Assembly: GCA_945865805.1 (NCBI GenBank)
Contig: CAMBGJ010000010.1
Span: 1 to 32,805, forward strand
Length of the DNA: 32,805 nucleotides
From: Bordetella parapertussis
GTDB taxonomy: Bacteria > Pseudomonadota > Gammaproteobacteria > Burkholderiales > SG8-41
Reading direction: 5' to 3'
The notes below the pieces were generated by a model. That model saw only the letters and a list, made by a program, of their open reading frames with translations, had not been told where the DNA came from and did no database searches. Of this stretch, positions 19,245 to 29,575 are shown in pieces (within the stretch, counting starts at the first letter, position 1; each line of letters starts with the position of its first letter). Both the position numbers and the translations under genes were made by a program.

Positions 19245-20156
19245 ATGACGTCGCCTAACCTGCCTATCCTATCCACCGGCCCGCGCGTGTTCATGGATTA
19301 CGATCAGCCCGCGCTGGACGCCGCCTACAACCAGGCCATCTACGCGCCGCATTCGGAGAACGTGCGTAAGCGGTTTGTGCTCGAAAGCGATGCTGTGCGC
19401 AAGCGCATCGGCGATCCGCTGCGCGTGGCGTACGGCCCCGCCGAAATCGAAAAAGTCGATATCTACAAAACGCGTAAATCCAACGCACCAATTTTTATTT
19501 TCATCCACGGCGGCGCATGGCATCGCGGCACGGCACGCGGCAATGCCTTTGCCGCCGAACTGTTTGTGAACGTCGGCGTGCATTTCATTGTGCCGGATTT
19601 CACCGGCGTCAAAGAGGCCGCCGACAGTCTGCGCACCATGGCCGACCAGGTTCGCCGTGCCATCGCCTGGGTTTATAAAAACGCGGCAAGCTTTGGCGGC
19701 GATGCGCAACGCATTTATCTGTGCGGGTATTCCTCCGGCGCGCATCTCGCCGGTTGCGCGCTCACCACCGATTGGCCCGCGTACGGCGTGCCCATGCCTA
19801 TCATCAAGGCGGGGCTGTGCTGCAGCGGCATGTATGAGTTGTATCCGGTCAGCCTGTCCGCACGCCGCGACTACGTAAAATTTGACGATGCGATGATCAA
19901 ACAACTCAGCGCGATACGCCACATCGACAAACTGGTCCCGCCCGTAACGCTCGCCTACGGCACGCTCGAAACACCGGAGTTTCAGCGCCAAACCCCCGAG
20001 TTTTTCGCCGCGGTGCAAAAAGTCGGCAAGCCGGCAAAATTGATCGTCGGCCCCGAATACACCCATCACGAAATCAAAGAGACACTCGCCAGCCCCTATG
20101 GCCTGCTGGGCCGCGCGGCCCTGGAGATGATGGGCATTACCCCAGGGGCGGTTTAA
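19245..20156 (+). CDS. Alpha/beta hydrolase (esterase / kynurenine formamidase-like)
   Basis: IFIFIHGGAWHRG; CGYSSGAHLAG. Confidence 0.88.
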   Translation: MTSPNLPILSTGPRVFMDYDQPALDAAYNQAIYAPHSENVRKRFVLESDAVRKRIGDPLRVAYGPAEIEKVDIYKTRKSNAPIFIFIHGGAWHRGTARGNAFAAELFVNVGVHFIVPDFTGVKEAADSLRTMADQVRRAIAWVYKNAASFGGDAQRIYLCGYSSGAHLAGCALTTDWPAYGVPMPIIKAGLCCSGMYELYPVSLSARRDYVKFDDAMIKQLSAIRHIDKLVPPVTLAYGTLETPEFQRQTPEFFAAVQKVGKPAKLIVGPEYTHHEIKETLASPYGLLGRAALEMMGITPGAV

Positions 20157-21442
20157 TGAGCATGACCGCCGTGGAAAAAGTGCTCGCCGCCAAAAGCGGC
20201 AAGGCGGCAGTGCGCCCCGGCGATGTCGTGTTCCCTGACCCCGACTACGTGATGATCCACGACGGCGTGGTGATGGGTGCCAAACGTGAACTGGATTCAC
20301 TCGGCATCAACAGGCTCGCCGCACCCGACAAGGTGATGATGGTCAGCGACCATGACGTCATCTACGGCAGTGCGCGCGCCGCCGAGCGCGGCGCATTCAA
20401 TCGCCGCGCCGCCAAACAATGGGGCGTGAAAAATTTCTACGACGTGGGCCGCGGCGGCCACGGCCATATTTTCCCGATGGAATCCGGCCTGCTGCTGCCC
20501 GGCATGTTTTATTTCGACAACGACCGCCACGCCACCAACGCCGGTGCCATCGGCGCGTTCGGCTTTCGCATCGGCCCGGAAATCAGCCGCGTGCTGGCCA
20601 CCGGCACCAACTGGGTGCAGGTGCCCAAATCAGTCAAGCTCACGCTCAAAGGTCGGTTAAAGCCCGGCGTTTACGCGCGCGACATCGGCTTTCATCTGGC
20701 GATGCTGATCAAAAAGAAAATCTTCGACGTGGACATCGACTACAAGGTACTCGAGTACGCAGGCGACCTCGATCAGTTTAGCCTCCCCGCGCGTACGGCG
20801 CTGTGCTCCAGCCCCACCGAGATACAGGCCTACGGCGTGTTTCTGCCGCCCTCGGAAGCGGTTCTCGCGCACGCACGCGAAAAAGCGCAACGTCCTTTCA
20901 TCCCCGTATATGCGGATGCCGATGCGCACTACGAAGCCGAATTCACGCTGGATATCAGCCGCCTCGAACCGCAGATTGCCCTGCCCGGCGGTGTGCAAAA
21001 CGCGGTGAATCTCTCCGAAGCTGCCGGCACGCCGGTGGATCACGCGTTCATCGGCTCCTGCGGCTCGGGTATGTGGGACGATCTGGTGCAGACCGCCACC
21101 GTATTAAAAGGCCGCCGCATCGCGAATGGCGTGCGCCTCTTCATCGCGCCCGGCACCGAGGAATCCACCAAGCGCCTGTCGCGCGAAGGCTTGATGCAGG
21201 TCTTCATCGAAGCCGGTGCCATCATGCTGCCCGCTGGTTGCGGCCCGTGCAACGACGCGGTGATTGGCCCGGTGCACAACGGCGAAGTATCGATTTCCAC
21301 CGCCACCAACAATCCGCCGGGCCGCTTCGGCGCGCGTGACGGTAAACTCTATCTCGGCAGCCCCGCCACCGTGGCGGCCTCCGCCGTCACTGGCAAGATC
21401 ACCGACCCGCGCGAATTCCTGGTGATGGAAACAGCGCTGTGA
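20156..21442 (+). CDS. Aconitase/3-isopropylmalate dehydratase large-subunit-like protein
   Basis: IGSCGSGMWDDLVQTA, PAGCGPC, ISTATNNPPGRFGARDGKLYLGSPATVAASAVTGKITDPREF. Confidence 0.85.
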   Translation: MSMTAVEKVLAAKSGKAAVRPGDVVFPDPDYVMIHDGVVMGAKRELDSLGINRLAAPDKVMMVSDHDVIYGSARAAERGAFNRRAAKQWGVKNFYDVGRGGHGHIFPMESGLLLPGMFYFDNDRHATNAGAIGAFGFRIGPEISRVLATGTNWVQVPKSVKLTLKGRLKPGVYARDIGFHLAMLIKKKIFDVDIDYKVLEYAGDLDQFSLPARTALCSSPTEIQAYGVFLPPSEAVLAHAREKAQRPFIPVYADADAHYEAEFTLDISRLEPQIALPGGVQNAVNLSEAAGTPVDHAFIGSCGSGMWDDLVQTATVLKGRRIANGVRLFIAPGTEESTKRLSREGLMQVFIEAGAIMLPAGCGPCNDAVIGPVHNGEVSISTATNNPPGRFGARDGKLYLGSPATVAASAVTGKITDPREFLVMETAL

Positions 21443-21501
21443 ACGCACCAGACAACGACGTCTGGATAGGCGCAGACGGCTTGCGATAACTCGGGCGAGC
21501 G

Positions 21502-22362
21502 CTACCCGACTACAGCAGAGTTGGCACCAAGCTCAAACAGCGACGTGCGATAAAACTTGCGCAATTGGTTCTTCGGATAGTCGTCGCGGCCACTGTGCCA
21601 CGCGCAGCGGTTTTCCCATAGGATCGTGTCACCGACCTGCCATTGCTGCTCCCATTGAAACTCTGGACGCGCGCCCCAGGCACACACTTCGTCGATGAAT
21701 TCATCGCTATCGCGCTGCGACAGACCCACGATGTTCAGCGTATGGTGCGGGTTAATGAACAGCGCCTTGCGGCCTGTTTCGGGATGCGGTCGGATCACCG
21801 GATGAACGACGGTGCCCATTTTTTGCAGATCGTCGCCGCCAACGATGCCCTGCGTATGGTGCTTGCGGCCCCGCAGCCGGTGCACCGCGACTTTGCCTTC
21901 GGCACGACGTTTCAGCGCCTCGGGCAGGGTGTCGTAGGCCATATACATATTGGCAAACGCGGTGTTACCGCCGCTATCCGGCAGCGCCACCGCGTGCAGC
22001 ATGGTGGCCTTGGGGGATTCTTGCAGGTAAGTGCCATCGACATGCCAGCCGACACCACGCTCGGCACCGACCTTGTCGTAATTGCCCTGCGCATCCTGAT
22101 TGGTCATGATCACTACTTCCGGCACGGCGGCGTCGCGGTAATTCTTCGCCACATGCGGACGCAGAATACCGAAGCGCGCGCTGAAATCACGCAACTGCAC
22201 CGTCGTCATCGGCATATCGCGAAAACGCAGCACCAGATGATCCAGGAACGCATCGTTGATGGCCTTGACGCTGGCTGCATCCAGTGGCCCGCACGGATCA
22301 AATCCGCGCACTTCCGCGCCCAGCGGGCCGCCCAGTTTTTTGACTTCAATATTTGCTGCCAT
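21502..22362 (-). CDS. TauD/TfdA family 2-oxoglutarate-dependent dioxygenase
   Basis: GWHVDGTYLQESP; HPVIRPHPETGRKALFINPHHT; WENRCAWHSGRDDYP. Confidence 0.92.
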   Translation of the reverse strand: MAANIEVKKLGGPLGAEVRGFDPCGPLDAASVKAINDAFLDHLVLRFRDMPMTTVQLRDFSARFGILRPHVAKNYRDAAVPEVVIMTNQDAQGNYDKVGAERGVGWHVDGTYLQESPKATMLHAVALPDSGGNTAFANMYMAYDTLPEALKRRAEGKVAVHRLRGRKHHTQGIVGGDDLQKMGTVVHPVIRPHPETGRKALFINPHHTLNIVGLSQRDSDEFIDEVCAWGARPEFQWEQQWQVGDTILWENRCAWHSGRDDYPKNQLRKFYRTSLFELGANSAVVG

Positions 22363-22657
22363 CTTTAACCTCGCCGAAAATTCAGTTCGTGCCACATTCT
22401 ACCCAAACGCTACAACTTTCCACCTGCCATCGCAATACTTCAACAAGCGCTTGCGTTCAACGTCGGATTTCGTCACTGGCGCAACCTCGCGCGCCGGTGT
22501 ACCAGTCGATGCATAAAAACGTCAGATGCTCAACCCGGCACTGATTCACGCAGATGAACACAGATACAGAACCCGTTGCCCTCCAATGTGAGTGAATGCC
22601 TGCCTGAGGCAGATTTCGCGCGTTGTTAGTCCTTAATTAAGCTGATATTCTTAACCG

Positions 22658-22846
22658 ATGAAAGTCAGCGAAATTCTGCGTATGCTCCATGCTGACGGCT
22701 GGTTTCTGGCGGCAACGCGCGGTAGCCACCGGCAGTATAAGCATCTTACGAAAGCTGGCCGGGTAACTGTACCAGGTAAACCCAGCGATGATCTTGCACC
22801 GGGAACTTTAAACAGCATCATGAAACAATCGGGTTTGAAGAAATGA
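22658..22846 (+). CDS. hicA: HicA-type toxin (type II TA)
   Basis: MKVSEILRMLHADGWFLAATRGSHRQYKH...VTVPGKPSDDLAPGTLNSIMKQSGL. Confidence 0.92.
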   Translation: MKVSEILRMLHADGWFLAATRGSHRQYKHLTKAGRVTVPGKPSDDLAPGTLNSIMKQSGLKK

Positions 22847-22853
22847 GGTGCCT

Positions 22854-23066
22854 ATGCGTTACGCCATCGTAATTGAAAAAGCCGAGAGTAATTACTCCGC
22901 GTATGTTCCTGATTTGCCGGGTTGTGTTGCAACCGGCAACAGCATTCAGGAAGTGGAAGCCGAGATGCGCGAGGCGATTGCGTTTCATATCGAAGGTTTG
23001 CGGGAAGATGGCACGCTGGTTCCACAGCCCTCCAGTCAAGTCGAGTACATCGAGATTGCGGCGTAG
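22854..23066 (+). CDS. hicB: HicB-family antitoxin (HicB_like)
   Basis: MRYAIVIEKAESNYSAYVPDLPGCVATGNSIQEVEAEMREAIAFHIEGL; directly follows hicA. Confidence 0.92.
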   Translation: MRYAIVIEKAESNYSAYVPDLPGCVATGNSIQEVEAEMREAIAFHIEGLREDGTLVPQPSSQVEYIEIAA

Positions 23067-23176
23067 CTTTTCGACACAACGTCCGGTTAGGCAGAAGGGA
23101 GGACAGCGCTAACCAAGTAACAGCTGCATATTATTCTGTCGTCGCCCTGTCGCGCCCCGTTCGGAACTGCGCGGCT

Positions 23177-25561
23177 TTAGCCGCCCTTGACCTCCCGCGC
23201 CAGATAAAGCCAAGTCTCCACCACGGTATCGGGATTCAGCGACAGGCTCTCGATACCCTCCTGCACCAGCCACAGCGCCAGATCGGGGTGATCCGACGGC
23301 CCCTGCCCGCAAATGCCGACGTATTTGCCGGCCTTGCGGCAGGCCTGTATCGCCAGATGCAGCATGTGTTTCACCGCCGGGTCGTGTTCGTCAAACCCTT
23401 CGGCGATGATGCCGGAATCGCGATCCAGCGCGAGCGTCATCTGCGTCATGTCGTTCGAGCCGATGGAAAAGCCATCGAAATGTTCGAGAAACTGATCCGC
23501 CAGTACCGCATTCGACGGTATCTCGCACATCATCACAATGCGTAGCCCATTGTCGCCGCGCTGCAATCCATTGGCCGCCAGCAGATCGAGCACTTGCGTG
23601 GCCTCGGACACCGTGCGCACGAACGGCACCATGATTTCAATGTTGGTCAGGCCCATGTCGTCACGCACTTTTTTCATCGCGCGGCACTCGAGCTCGAAGG
23701 ATTTGCGGAAGCTGTCCGAGATGTAACGCGACGCGCCTCTAAAGCCCAGCATGGGGTTTTCTTCGTGCGGCTCGTATTTGCTGCCGCCAGTGAGGCTGGA
23801 ATATTCGTTGGATTTAAAGTCGGACAATCGCACGATCACTGGCTTGGGCCAGAATGCGGCACCCAATGTCGCCACACCCTCCACCATTTTCTCGACGTAA
23901 AACGTCACTGGATCGGCATAACCCGCGCTATGGGTTTCGACCGCCTGTTTCAGATCGGGCGGCAGATCGGGATAGGCCAGCACCGCTTTCGGATGCACGC
24001 CGATCATGCGCGCGATAATAAATTCCAGCCGCGCCAGGCCGACGCCTTCATTGGGTAGTCGGCGAAACTCAAACGCCAGTTCGGGATTGCCGACGTTCAT
24101 GGTGATTTTCACCGGCGATTTCGGCATCGCGCTCAACGTCAGATCAATCACCTCCACATCGAGTATGCCGCGATAGACAAAGCCGGTGTCGCCCTCGGCG
24201 CATGACACGGTGACCTCTTTTCCGTCGCGTAGCAACCGCGTGGCATCGCCGCAACCCACCACCGCTGGCACGCCGAGTTCACGCGCGATGATCGCCGCGT
24301 GGCAGGTGCGCCCGCCGCGATTGGTGACGATGGCTGAAGCGCGTTTCATCACCGGTTCCCAATCGGGGTCGGTCATGTCGGTGACGAGCACATCGCCTTC
24401 GCGCACACGATCCATCTCCGCAGCACTCGCCACCAGCCGCACCGGGCCGCTGCCGACGCGCTGGCCGATGGCGCGCCCTGACGTCAACACTTCGGAGCGT
24501 TGCTTCAATCGATAGCGCCGCAGGGTATCGACCTTCTCGCTCGCCTTCACCGTCTCGGGCCGCGCCTGCAGAATATAGATTTGGCCATCCACCCCATCGC
24601 GGCCCCACTCGATATCCATCGCTCGCTGATAGTGCTTTTCGATAATCATCGCGTATCGCGCCAGCGTTTCGACTTCGGCATCGCTGATGGAAAACTTGCG
24701 GCGATCGGCCTCCGGCACCGGCTCGGTTTTTACCGAACGGCCCGCAGCGGTTGAGGTGTCGTACACCATGCGCAGCGCCTTGGAGCCCAACCCGCGCCGC
24801 AGTATCGCCGGTCGGTTATTCATAAGTGATTGTTTATAAACATAAAATTCATCAGGATTCACCTGGCCCTGCACCACCGTTTCGCCCAGCCCGTAGGCCG
24901 AGGTAATGAACACCACCTGATCAAAACCCGACTCGGTGTCGATGGTGAACATCACACCGGCAGCCCCCTGATCGCTACGCACCATGCGTTGCACCGCCGC
25001 CGACAACGCCACATCGGCATGCAGATAGCCTTTGTGCACGCGATACGAAATTGCGCGGTCGTTGTAGAGCGAGGCAAACACATGCTTGATCGCGTCGAAT
25101 AAATTGTCGAGGCCGTGCACATTGAGAAACGTCTCTTGCTGCCCGGCGAACGAGGCATCGGGCAGATCTTCAGCCGTAGCCGACGAACGCACCGCGAAGG
25201 TTACCGACGGCCCCGCCGCTTTCGTCAACGCCTCATAGGCACCGGTTACCGCCGTGCGCAAGGCGCCGGAAAACGGATGCGCCACGATCCAGCCGCGTAT
25301 TTCCTTGCCGGCCGTAGCTAACGCGTTGACATCTTCCACGTTGAGCGACGCCAGCCGCGCCTCGATGCGTTTGTCCAATCCGTCATGCGCGAGAAAATCA
25401 CGGTACGCGCTGGCGGTGGTGGCAAACCCGCCCGGCACGCGCACGCCCGCGCTCGACAAGTTGCCGATCATTTCGCCCAGCGAAGCGCTCTTGCCGCCGA
25501 CGATACCAACATCGCTCATGCGTAACGTGGACAAATCTAGAACATAACTGGGCGTGGACAT
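23177..25561 (-). CDS. ppsA: Phosphoenolpyruvate synthase
   Basis: [40 protein letters not shown]-type C-terminal domain. Confidence 0.96.
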   Translation of the reverse strand: MSTPSYVLDLSTLRMSDVGIVGGKSASLGEMIGNLSSAGVRVPGGFATTASAYRDFLAHDGLDKRIEARLASLNVEDVNALATAGKEIRGWIVAHPFSGALRTAVTGAYEALTKAAGPSVTFAVRSSATAEDLPDASFAGQQETFLNVHGLDNLFDAIKHVFASLYNDRAISYRVHKGYLHADVALSAAVQRMVRSDQGAAGVMFTIDTESGFDQVVFITSAYGLGETVVQGQVNPDEFYVYKQSLMNNRPAILRRGLGSKALRMVYDTSTAAGRSVKTEPVPEADRRKFSISDAEVETLARYAMIIEKHYQRAMDIEWGRDGVDGQIYILQARPETVKASEKVDTLRRYRLKQRSEVLTSGRAIGQRVGSGPVRLVASAAEMDRVREGDVLVTDMTDPDWEPVMKRASAIVTNRGGRTCHAAIIARELGVPAVVGCGDATRLLRDGKEVTVSCAEGDTGFVYRGILDVEVIDLTLSAMPKSPVKITMNVGNPELAFEFRRLPNEGVGLARLEFIIARMIGVHPKAVLAYPDLPPDLKQAVETHSAGYADPVTFYVEKMVEGVATLGAAFWPKPVIVRLSDFKSNEYSSLTGGSKYEPHEENPMLGFRGASRYISDSFRKSFELECRAMKKVRDDMGLTNIEIMVPFVRTVSEATQVLDLLAANGLQRGDNGLRIVMMCEIPSNAVLADQFLEHFDGFSIGSNDMTQMTLALDRDSGIIAEGFDEHDPAVKHMLHLAIQACRKAGKYVGICGQGPSDHPDLALWLVQEGIESLSLNPDTVVETWLYLAREVKGG

Positions 25562-25658
25562 GGTTCCATTCCGGTATAGTGAAGGTCAAATATTATCAAT
25601 TGCGCTGTATCTTACATAACAATCTCGCAGCGCAGCAATTCTTACTGCGTACTGAATC

Positions 25659-26486
25659 ATGACCATACAACACCGTAGCGCCTTTTTCGTCTCTGATCGC
25701 ACCGCCATTACCGCCGAAATGCTCGGCCATAGCCTGCTCACGCAGTTCGACGACCTGAACCTGCACGAAAACACGCTGCCCTTCATCGACAGTCTGGAGA
25801 AAGCACAGGAAGCCGTGCAGCAGATCAACGCCGCCGCCGTGGCCGATGGCGTGCGCCCGATCATCATCAGCACGCTCGCCAATACCGAAATCGCCGCAGC
25901 GGTGGGCCGCGCCAACGCGCTGTTTCTCGACTGCTTCCAGATTTTCATCGCACCGCTGGAAAACGAACTCGGCGCGCGCGCCTCGCACGCCATCGGACGC
26001 ACGCATAACGTCAACGATATCGTCAACTACTATAAGCGCATGGAGTCGGTGAACTACACGCTGTCACACGATGACGGTGTGTCGACGCGCGATCTCGGTG
26101 AGGCCGACGTGATACTGGTCGGCGTATCGCGCTGCGGCAAAACGCCGACGTGCCTCTATCTATCGATGCAATTCGGCGTGCGCGCGGCAAACTACCCGTT
26201 CATCCCCGAAGATTTCGGTAGCCACCAGTTGCCCGCCACGCTGCGCGGTCTGCGCCACAAACTCTACGGCCTCACCATCACGCCCACGCGGCTGCAAAGC
26301 ATCCGCAGCGAACGACGACCCAACAGCACCTACGCCGAGCTGTCCAATTGCGAATACGAAATCCGCGAGGCTGAGGCGCTGATGCGGCGCGAGAATATTC
26401 CCGTGCTGGATGCCACCAGCAAATCAGTGGAAGAACTGGCGACCACCATCATGCAACAGGCCAAGCTGGAGCGGCGCATCTACTGA
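25659..26486 (+). CDS. ppsR: PEP synthase regulatory protein (bifunctional kinase/pyrophosphorylase, DUF299)
   Basis: [47 protein letters not shown]; divergent from ppsA. Confidence 0.95.
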   Translation: MTIQHRSAFFVSDRTAITAEMLGHSLLTQFDDLNLHENTLPFIDSLEKAQEAVQQINAAAVADGVRPIIISTLANTEIAAAVGRANALFLDCFQIFIAPLENELGARASHAIGRTHNVNDIVNYYKRMESVNYTLSHDDGVSTRDLGEADVILVGVSRCGKTPTCLYLSMQFGVRAANYPFIPEDFGSHQLPATLRGLRHKLYGLTITPTRLQSIRSERRPNSTYAELSNCEYEIREAEALMRRENIPVLDATSKSVEELATTIMQQAKLERRIY

Positions 26487-27256
26487 AGCTGCCGCACGCG
26501 CTCGAACAGACACACAGCCGCAGCGGCGGCAACGTTCAGCGATTCCGTTGCGGTATTCATGGGTATGGCAATCGATTCGTGCGCGCATGCCATCAATGCC
26601 GCCGACACCCCCGCGCCTTCGTTGCCGAAAATCAGCGCGATGTTGCCGGTGAGATCGACGCCGAATACGCTTTGCATTGCGTGCATGCGCGTCACCAGCA
26701 CGCGCCCCGGAAAGGTTTTCGCCAGCGCAATCAAATCCATGCGCTCGTAAATCTCGACGCTGAAATGCGCCCCCATCGCTGCCCGCAGCACGCGCGGCGA
26801 CCATGCGTTAACGGATTGTTTTGAAAGGAATATTTGTTTGATGCTTGCGGCGGCGCAGGAGCGCAATATTGAACCCAGGTTGCCCGGATCCTGCACGTCG
26901 TCGAGCATCACGCAGGTTTGCAGCGTGGCGGGCAACGCCTCGCGGCGCGGCGTTTTGATGGCGGCGATGATGCCGGTGGGCGTGGCCACCGACGACAATT
27001 GCTTGAACAAACCATCACTGAGCAACAGCGTGTCCGCATGCGCGCACGCATTGAGCAGCATCTGAATTTCCGCCGATGCCGCACCGCTCTGGCTGACAAC
27101 AATCTGCTGCGGCTCACCGTACCGCGCGTGATACGCCTGCAACAAGTGCACGCCATCCAGCAGTGACAAACCCGCCAAGCGCCGTTCGCGTGACGACTGC
27201 GCGAGTTTTACCAGCGCTTTGAATTGCGGATTGTCCGCCGAGGTGACGTGTTTCAA
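26480..27256 (-). CDS. TrmH/SpoU-family RNA methyltransferase (TTG start proposed)
   Basis: [60 protein letters not shown]. Confidence 0.88.
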   Translation of the reverse strand: MKHVTSADNPQFKALVKLAQSSRERRLAGLSLLDGVHLLQAYHARYGEPQQIVVSQSGAASAEIQMLLNACAHADTLLLSDGLFKQLSSVATPTGIIAAIKTPRREALPATLQTCVMLDDVQDPGNLGSILRSCAAASIKQIFLSKQSVNAWSPRVLRAAMGAHFSVEIYERMDLIALAKTFPGRVLVTRMHAMQSVFGVDLTGNIALIFGNEGAGVSAALMACAHESIAIPMNTATESLNVAAAAAVCLFERVRQLQ

Positions 27257-27263
27257 CGCAGGC

Positions 27264-28565
27264 TCAATCCAGCGCGCAGGTGCGAAAGCCTGCGAGCACA
27301 TCGCGCCGGTCGGGCGTGTAAAAATTGCGCCATGTGTTGCGCAACAGGCTCGCGCGCGTGGCATAGCAGCCGCCACGCAGTACTTTGTGATTGCCGAACC
27401 ACGGCTCGGAATATTCCTTGTACGGATCGCGCACAAAGCCGGGGTAGGCGTTAAACCAATCTGCCGTCCACTCCCACGCATTGCCGAATAATTGCCGCAC
27501 ACCCCACGCACTGTCGCCCGTTGCGTACGCGCTGACATCCACCGTGCCTCCAGTGGAGCCATACAGATTGGCGTGGGCGGGCGTGGGCGGCGCGTCGCCC
27601 CACGGGTAACGCCGCTTGTGCACGAGGTCACCCGGCGTGGTGGCGGCGGCGAACTCCCATTCGGCTTCGCTCGGCAAGCGGCGCTTGGCCCAGGCACACC
27701 AGGCTTCCGCTTCAAAGTAGTTGACGTGGATCACGGCTGCGTGGGTCTGCAGCGGCCGCCATTGATCGAATCGTTTGTTGAACCAATCACTGCCCTGCTT
27801 TTGCCAATACAACGGCGTCGTCGCATTGGCAGCATCACGCCAGCGCCAGCCCGCGGCGCTCCACAATTCGCGCCGCGTGTAACCGGCATCGTCGGCAAAC
27901 GCGGCGAACGCGCCGTTGCTCACCGCCGTACGGGCCATGCGGAACGGATGCACATCCACTTCGTGCCCCCACTTCTCGTTGTCGAACACAAAACCGTCAT
28001 CAGGCGCTGCGCCGAGCACGAAACGCCCGCCAACAATATTCGCATCACCCGTTACAGGATTTGTGGTAAGTATGTGTTTTAATTGGCTATTTTTATCGGC
28101 ATATCCCAGCGTCTGACAGGTGTAATCGAACGCTTCGTTGTGCATTTCTTCGTGAAACACGGCGAGCTGGGCGAAGTAACGCAGATGATCCGTGACGCCT
28201 TCGCGGACTATGCGCGCACGCACGGCGTCGAGCACATCAAGCAAATAACGCAGGGTGTCGTCAGGCTCCGGTAACGGCAGCTTCCAGCGCTTGGCGTGCG
28301 GCACGATGGCGGAGTTATACAGCGCGTCCGCGTTGTTCAGCCGCGACGCGGCCAGTGTGCCATCCTGCTGGTAACGCAAGCACCAGTGCTCCTGAAACCA
28401 CGCGAGGTGACCCAGCTCCCACAACAGCGGGTTGACGACGGTCAGATACGGCCCCAGCCATTTCGACTGTGGCACGCGTGCGGCATGTGCGAGCGTGCGT
28501 TCGCGTGCGGCTTGCAACATCGCGCAGAGGTTTGCCGCAGTGGGGGAATTCTCAGGAATGGGCAT
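27264..28565 (-). CDS. senA: EgtB-family protein (DinB + FGE-sulfatase), SenA-like selenoneine synthase candidate
   Basis: VNPLLWELGHLAWFQEHWCLR, HNEAFDYTCQTLGY, RLPSEAEWEFAA, NAWEWTADWF, LRGGCYATR; divergent from a SenB-like gene. Confidence 0.75.
   Translation of the reverse strand: MPIPENSPTAANLCAMLQAARERTLAHAARVPQSKWLGPYLTVVNPLLWELGHLAWFQEHWCLRYQQDGTLAASRLNNADALYNSAIVPHAKRWKLPLPEPDDTLRYLLDVLDAVRARIVREGVTDHLRYFAQLAVFHEEMHNEAFDYTCQTLGYADKNSQLKHILTTNPVTGDANIVGGRFVLGAAPDDGFVFDNEKWGHEVDVHPFRMARTAVSNGAFAAFADDAGYTRRELWSAAGWRWRDAANATTPLYWQKQGSDWFNKRFDQWRPLQTHAAVIHVNYFEAEAWCAWAKRRLPSEAEWEFAAATTPGDLVHKRRYPWGDAPPTPAHANLYGSTGGTVDVSAYATGDSAWGVRQLFGNAWEWTADWFNAYPGFVRDPYKEYSEPWFGNHKVLRGGCYATRASLLRNTWRNFYTPDRRDVLAGFRTCALD
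28066..28094 (+). repeat. Dispersed AT-rich repeat, copy 7 (GTAAGTATGTGTTTTAATTGGCTATTTTT), in frame in the senA-like CDS
   Basis: 17/19 core match; extended 28-nt match (24/28) to copy 9. Confidence 0.85.
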
Positions 28566-28612
28566 ACGGGATTTGTTATAGTTGCAGCAAGTGTACTCTT
28601 GATTGCATCGCC

Positions 28613-29560
28613 TTGAAAATCGCTCTGATCACCCCCGCCGCGCCCGGCTCGCGCCACGGCAATCGCGGCACTGCCACGCGCTGGGCTGCCATGCTGCGCG
28701 AACTCGGCCACACGGTGAGCACCCAGGTGGATTGGGATGGCCGCGCCACCGATCTGATGCTGGCGCTGCACGCGCGGCGCAGTGCCGCGTCGATACGCAA
28801 CTACGTGATGTGCTACTCCGATCAGCCGCTGATACTGGCGCTGACCGGCACCGATTTATACCGCGACATCCGTACCGATGAGGAAGCCCAAGCCTCGATG
28901 CAAGTCGCCACGCGCATGATCGTGCTGCAGGACATGGGCCTCGCGGAACTCGCGCCCCCGCTGCGCAAAAAAACACGCGTGGTGTATCAATCGGCGCCGG
29001 TGGTGAAGCGCCCGCCGCCGCTGAAATCATGTTTTGAAATCGTTGTCAGCGGCCATTTGCGCGATGAAAAAGACCCGTTTCGCGCGGCTGCCGCACTCAC
29101 GCATCTGCCCGCAGCCAGCCGCATCCGCGTCACGCATGTCGGCGGTGCGATGTCGGACGAGATGACGCGCGAAGCCCGCGATTGGATGGCACGCGAAAAA
29201 CGTTATCACTGGCTCGGCGAAGTCACGCACGGCAAGGCGCTGCGCCTGCTCGCGCGTGGCCGCCTGATGGTGATCAGCTCGCGCATGGAAGGTGGCGCGA
29301 ATGTGGTTAGCGAGGCGCTGGCAAATAATGTGCCGGTGATTGCATCGCGCGTCTCTGGCAACATCGGCATGCTGGGCAAAGATTACGTCGGCTACTACGC
29401 GCTGGAAAATGAACGTGCATTGGCGCGTTTACTCGCGCGCGCCGAGAACGATCGCGACTTTTATCAAAAGCTCGCCAGTCAGTGCCGCGCGCGCAAGCCG
29501 CGCGTCAGTTACGCAGCCGAACGCAATGCGCTGCGGCGCGTGCTGGATGAAATATCGTAA
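28613..29560 (+). CDS. senB: SenB-like selenosugar synthase (TIGR04348-type glycosyltransferase), TTG start proposed
   Basis: KIALITPAAPGSRHGNRGTATRWAAMLRELGHTV; LILALTGTDLYRDI; VSGHLRDEKDPFRAA; SSRMEGGANVVSEA. Confidence 0.8.
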   Translation: MKIALITPAAPGSRHGNRGTATRWAAMLRELGHTVSTQVDWDGRATDLMLALHARRSAASIRNYVMCYSDQPLILALTGTDLYRDIRTDEEAQASMQVATRMIVLQDMGLAELAPPLRKKTRVVYQSAPVVKRPPPLKSCFEIVVSGHLRDEKDPFRAAAALTHLPAASRIRVTHVGGAMSDEMTREARDWMAREKRYHWLGEVTHGKALRLLARGRLMVISSRMEGGANVVSEALANNVPVIASRVSGNIGMLGKDYVGYYALENERALARLLARAENDRDFYQKLASQCRARKPRVSYAAERNALRRVLDEIS

Positions 29561-29575
29561 CTATTTGTTTTTATT
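29557..29575 (+). repeat. Dispersed AT-rich repeat, copy 8 (GTAACTATTTGTTTTTATT), shared by two convergent gene ends
   Basis: 18/19; supplies TAA stop of senB-like gene and NKNK-TAG end of rnhB. Confidence 0.9.

Noticed and set aside
24822-24840. ATAAGTGATTGTTTATAAA in ppsA as another repeat copy
   Set aside because: Only about 13/19 matches to the core and colinear with normal PpsA sequence; may be a degenerate copy but not supportable.
26829-26845. AATATTTGTTTGATGC in the methyltransferase gene as a repeat copy
   Set aside because: Only the central TATTTGTTT matches; flanks diverge.
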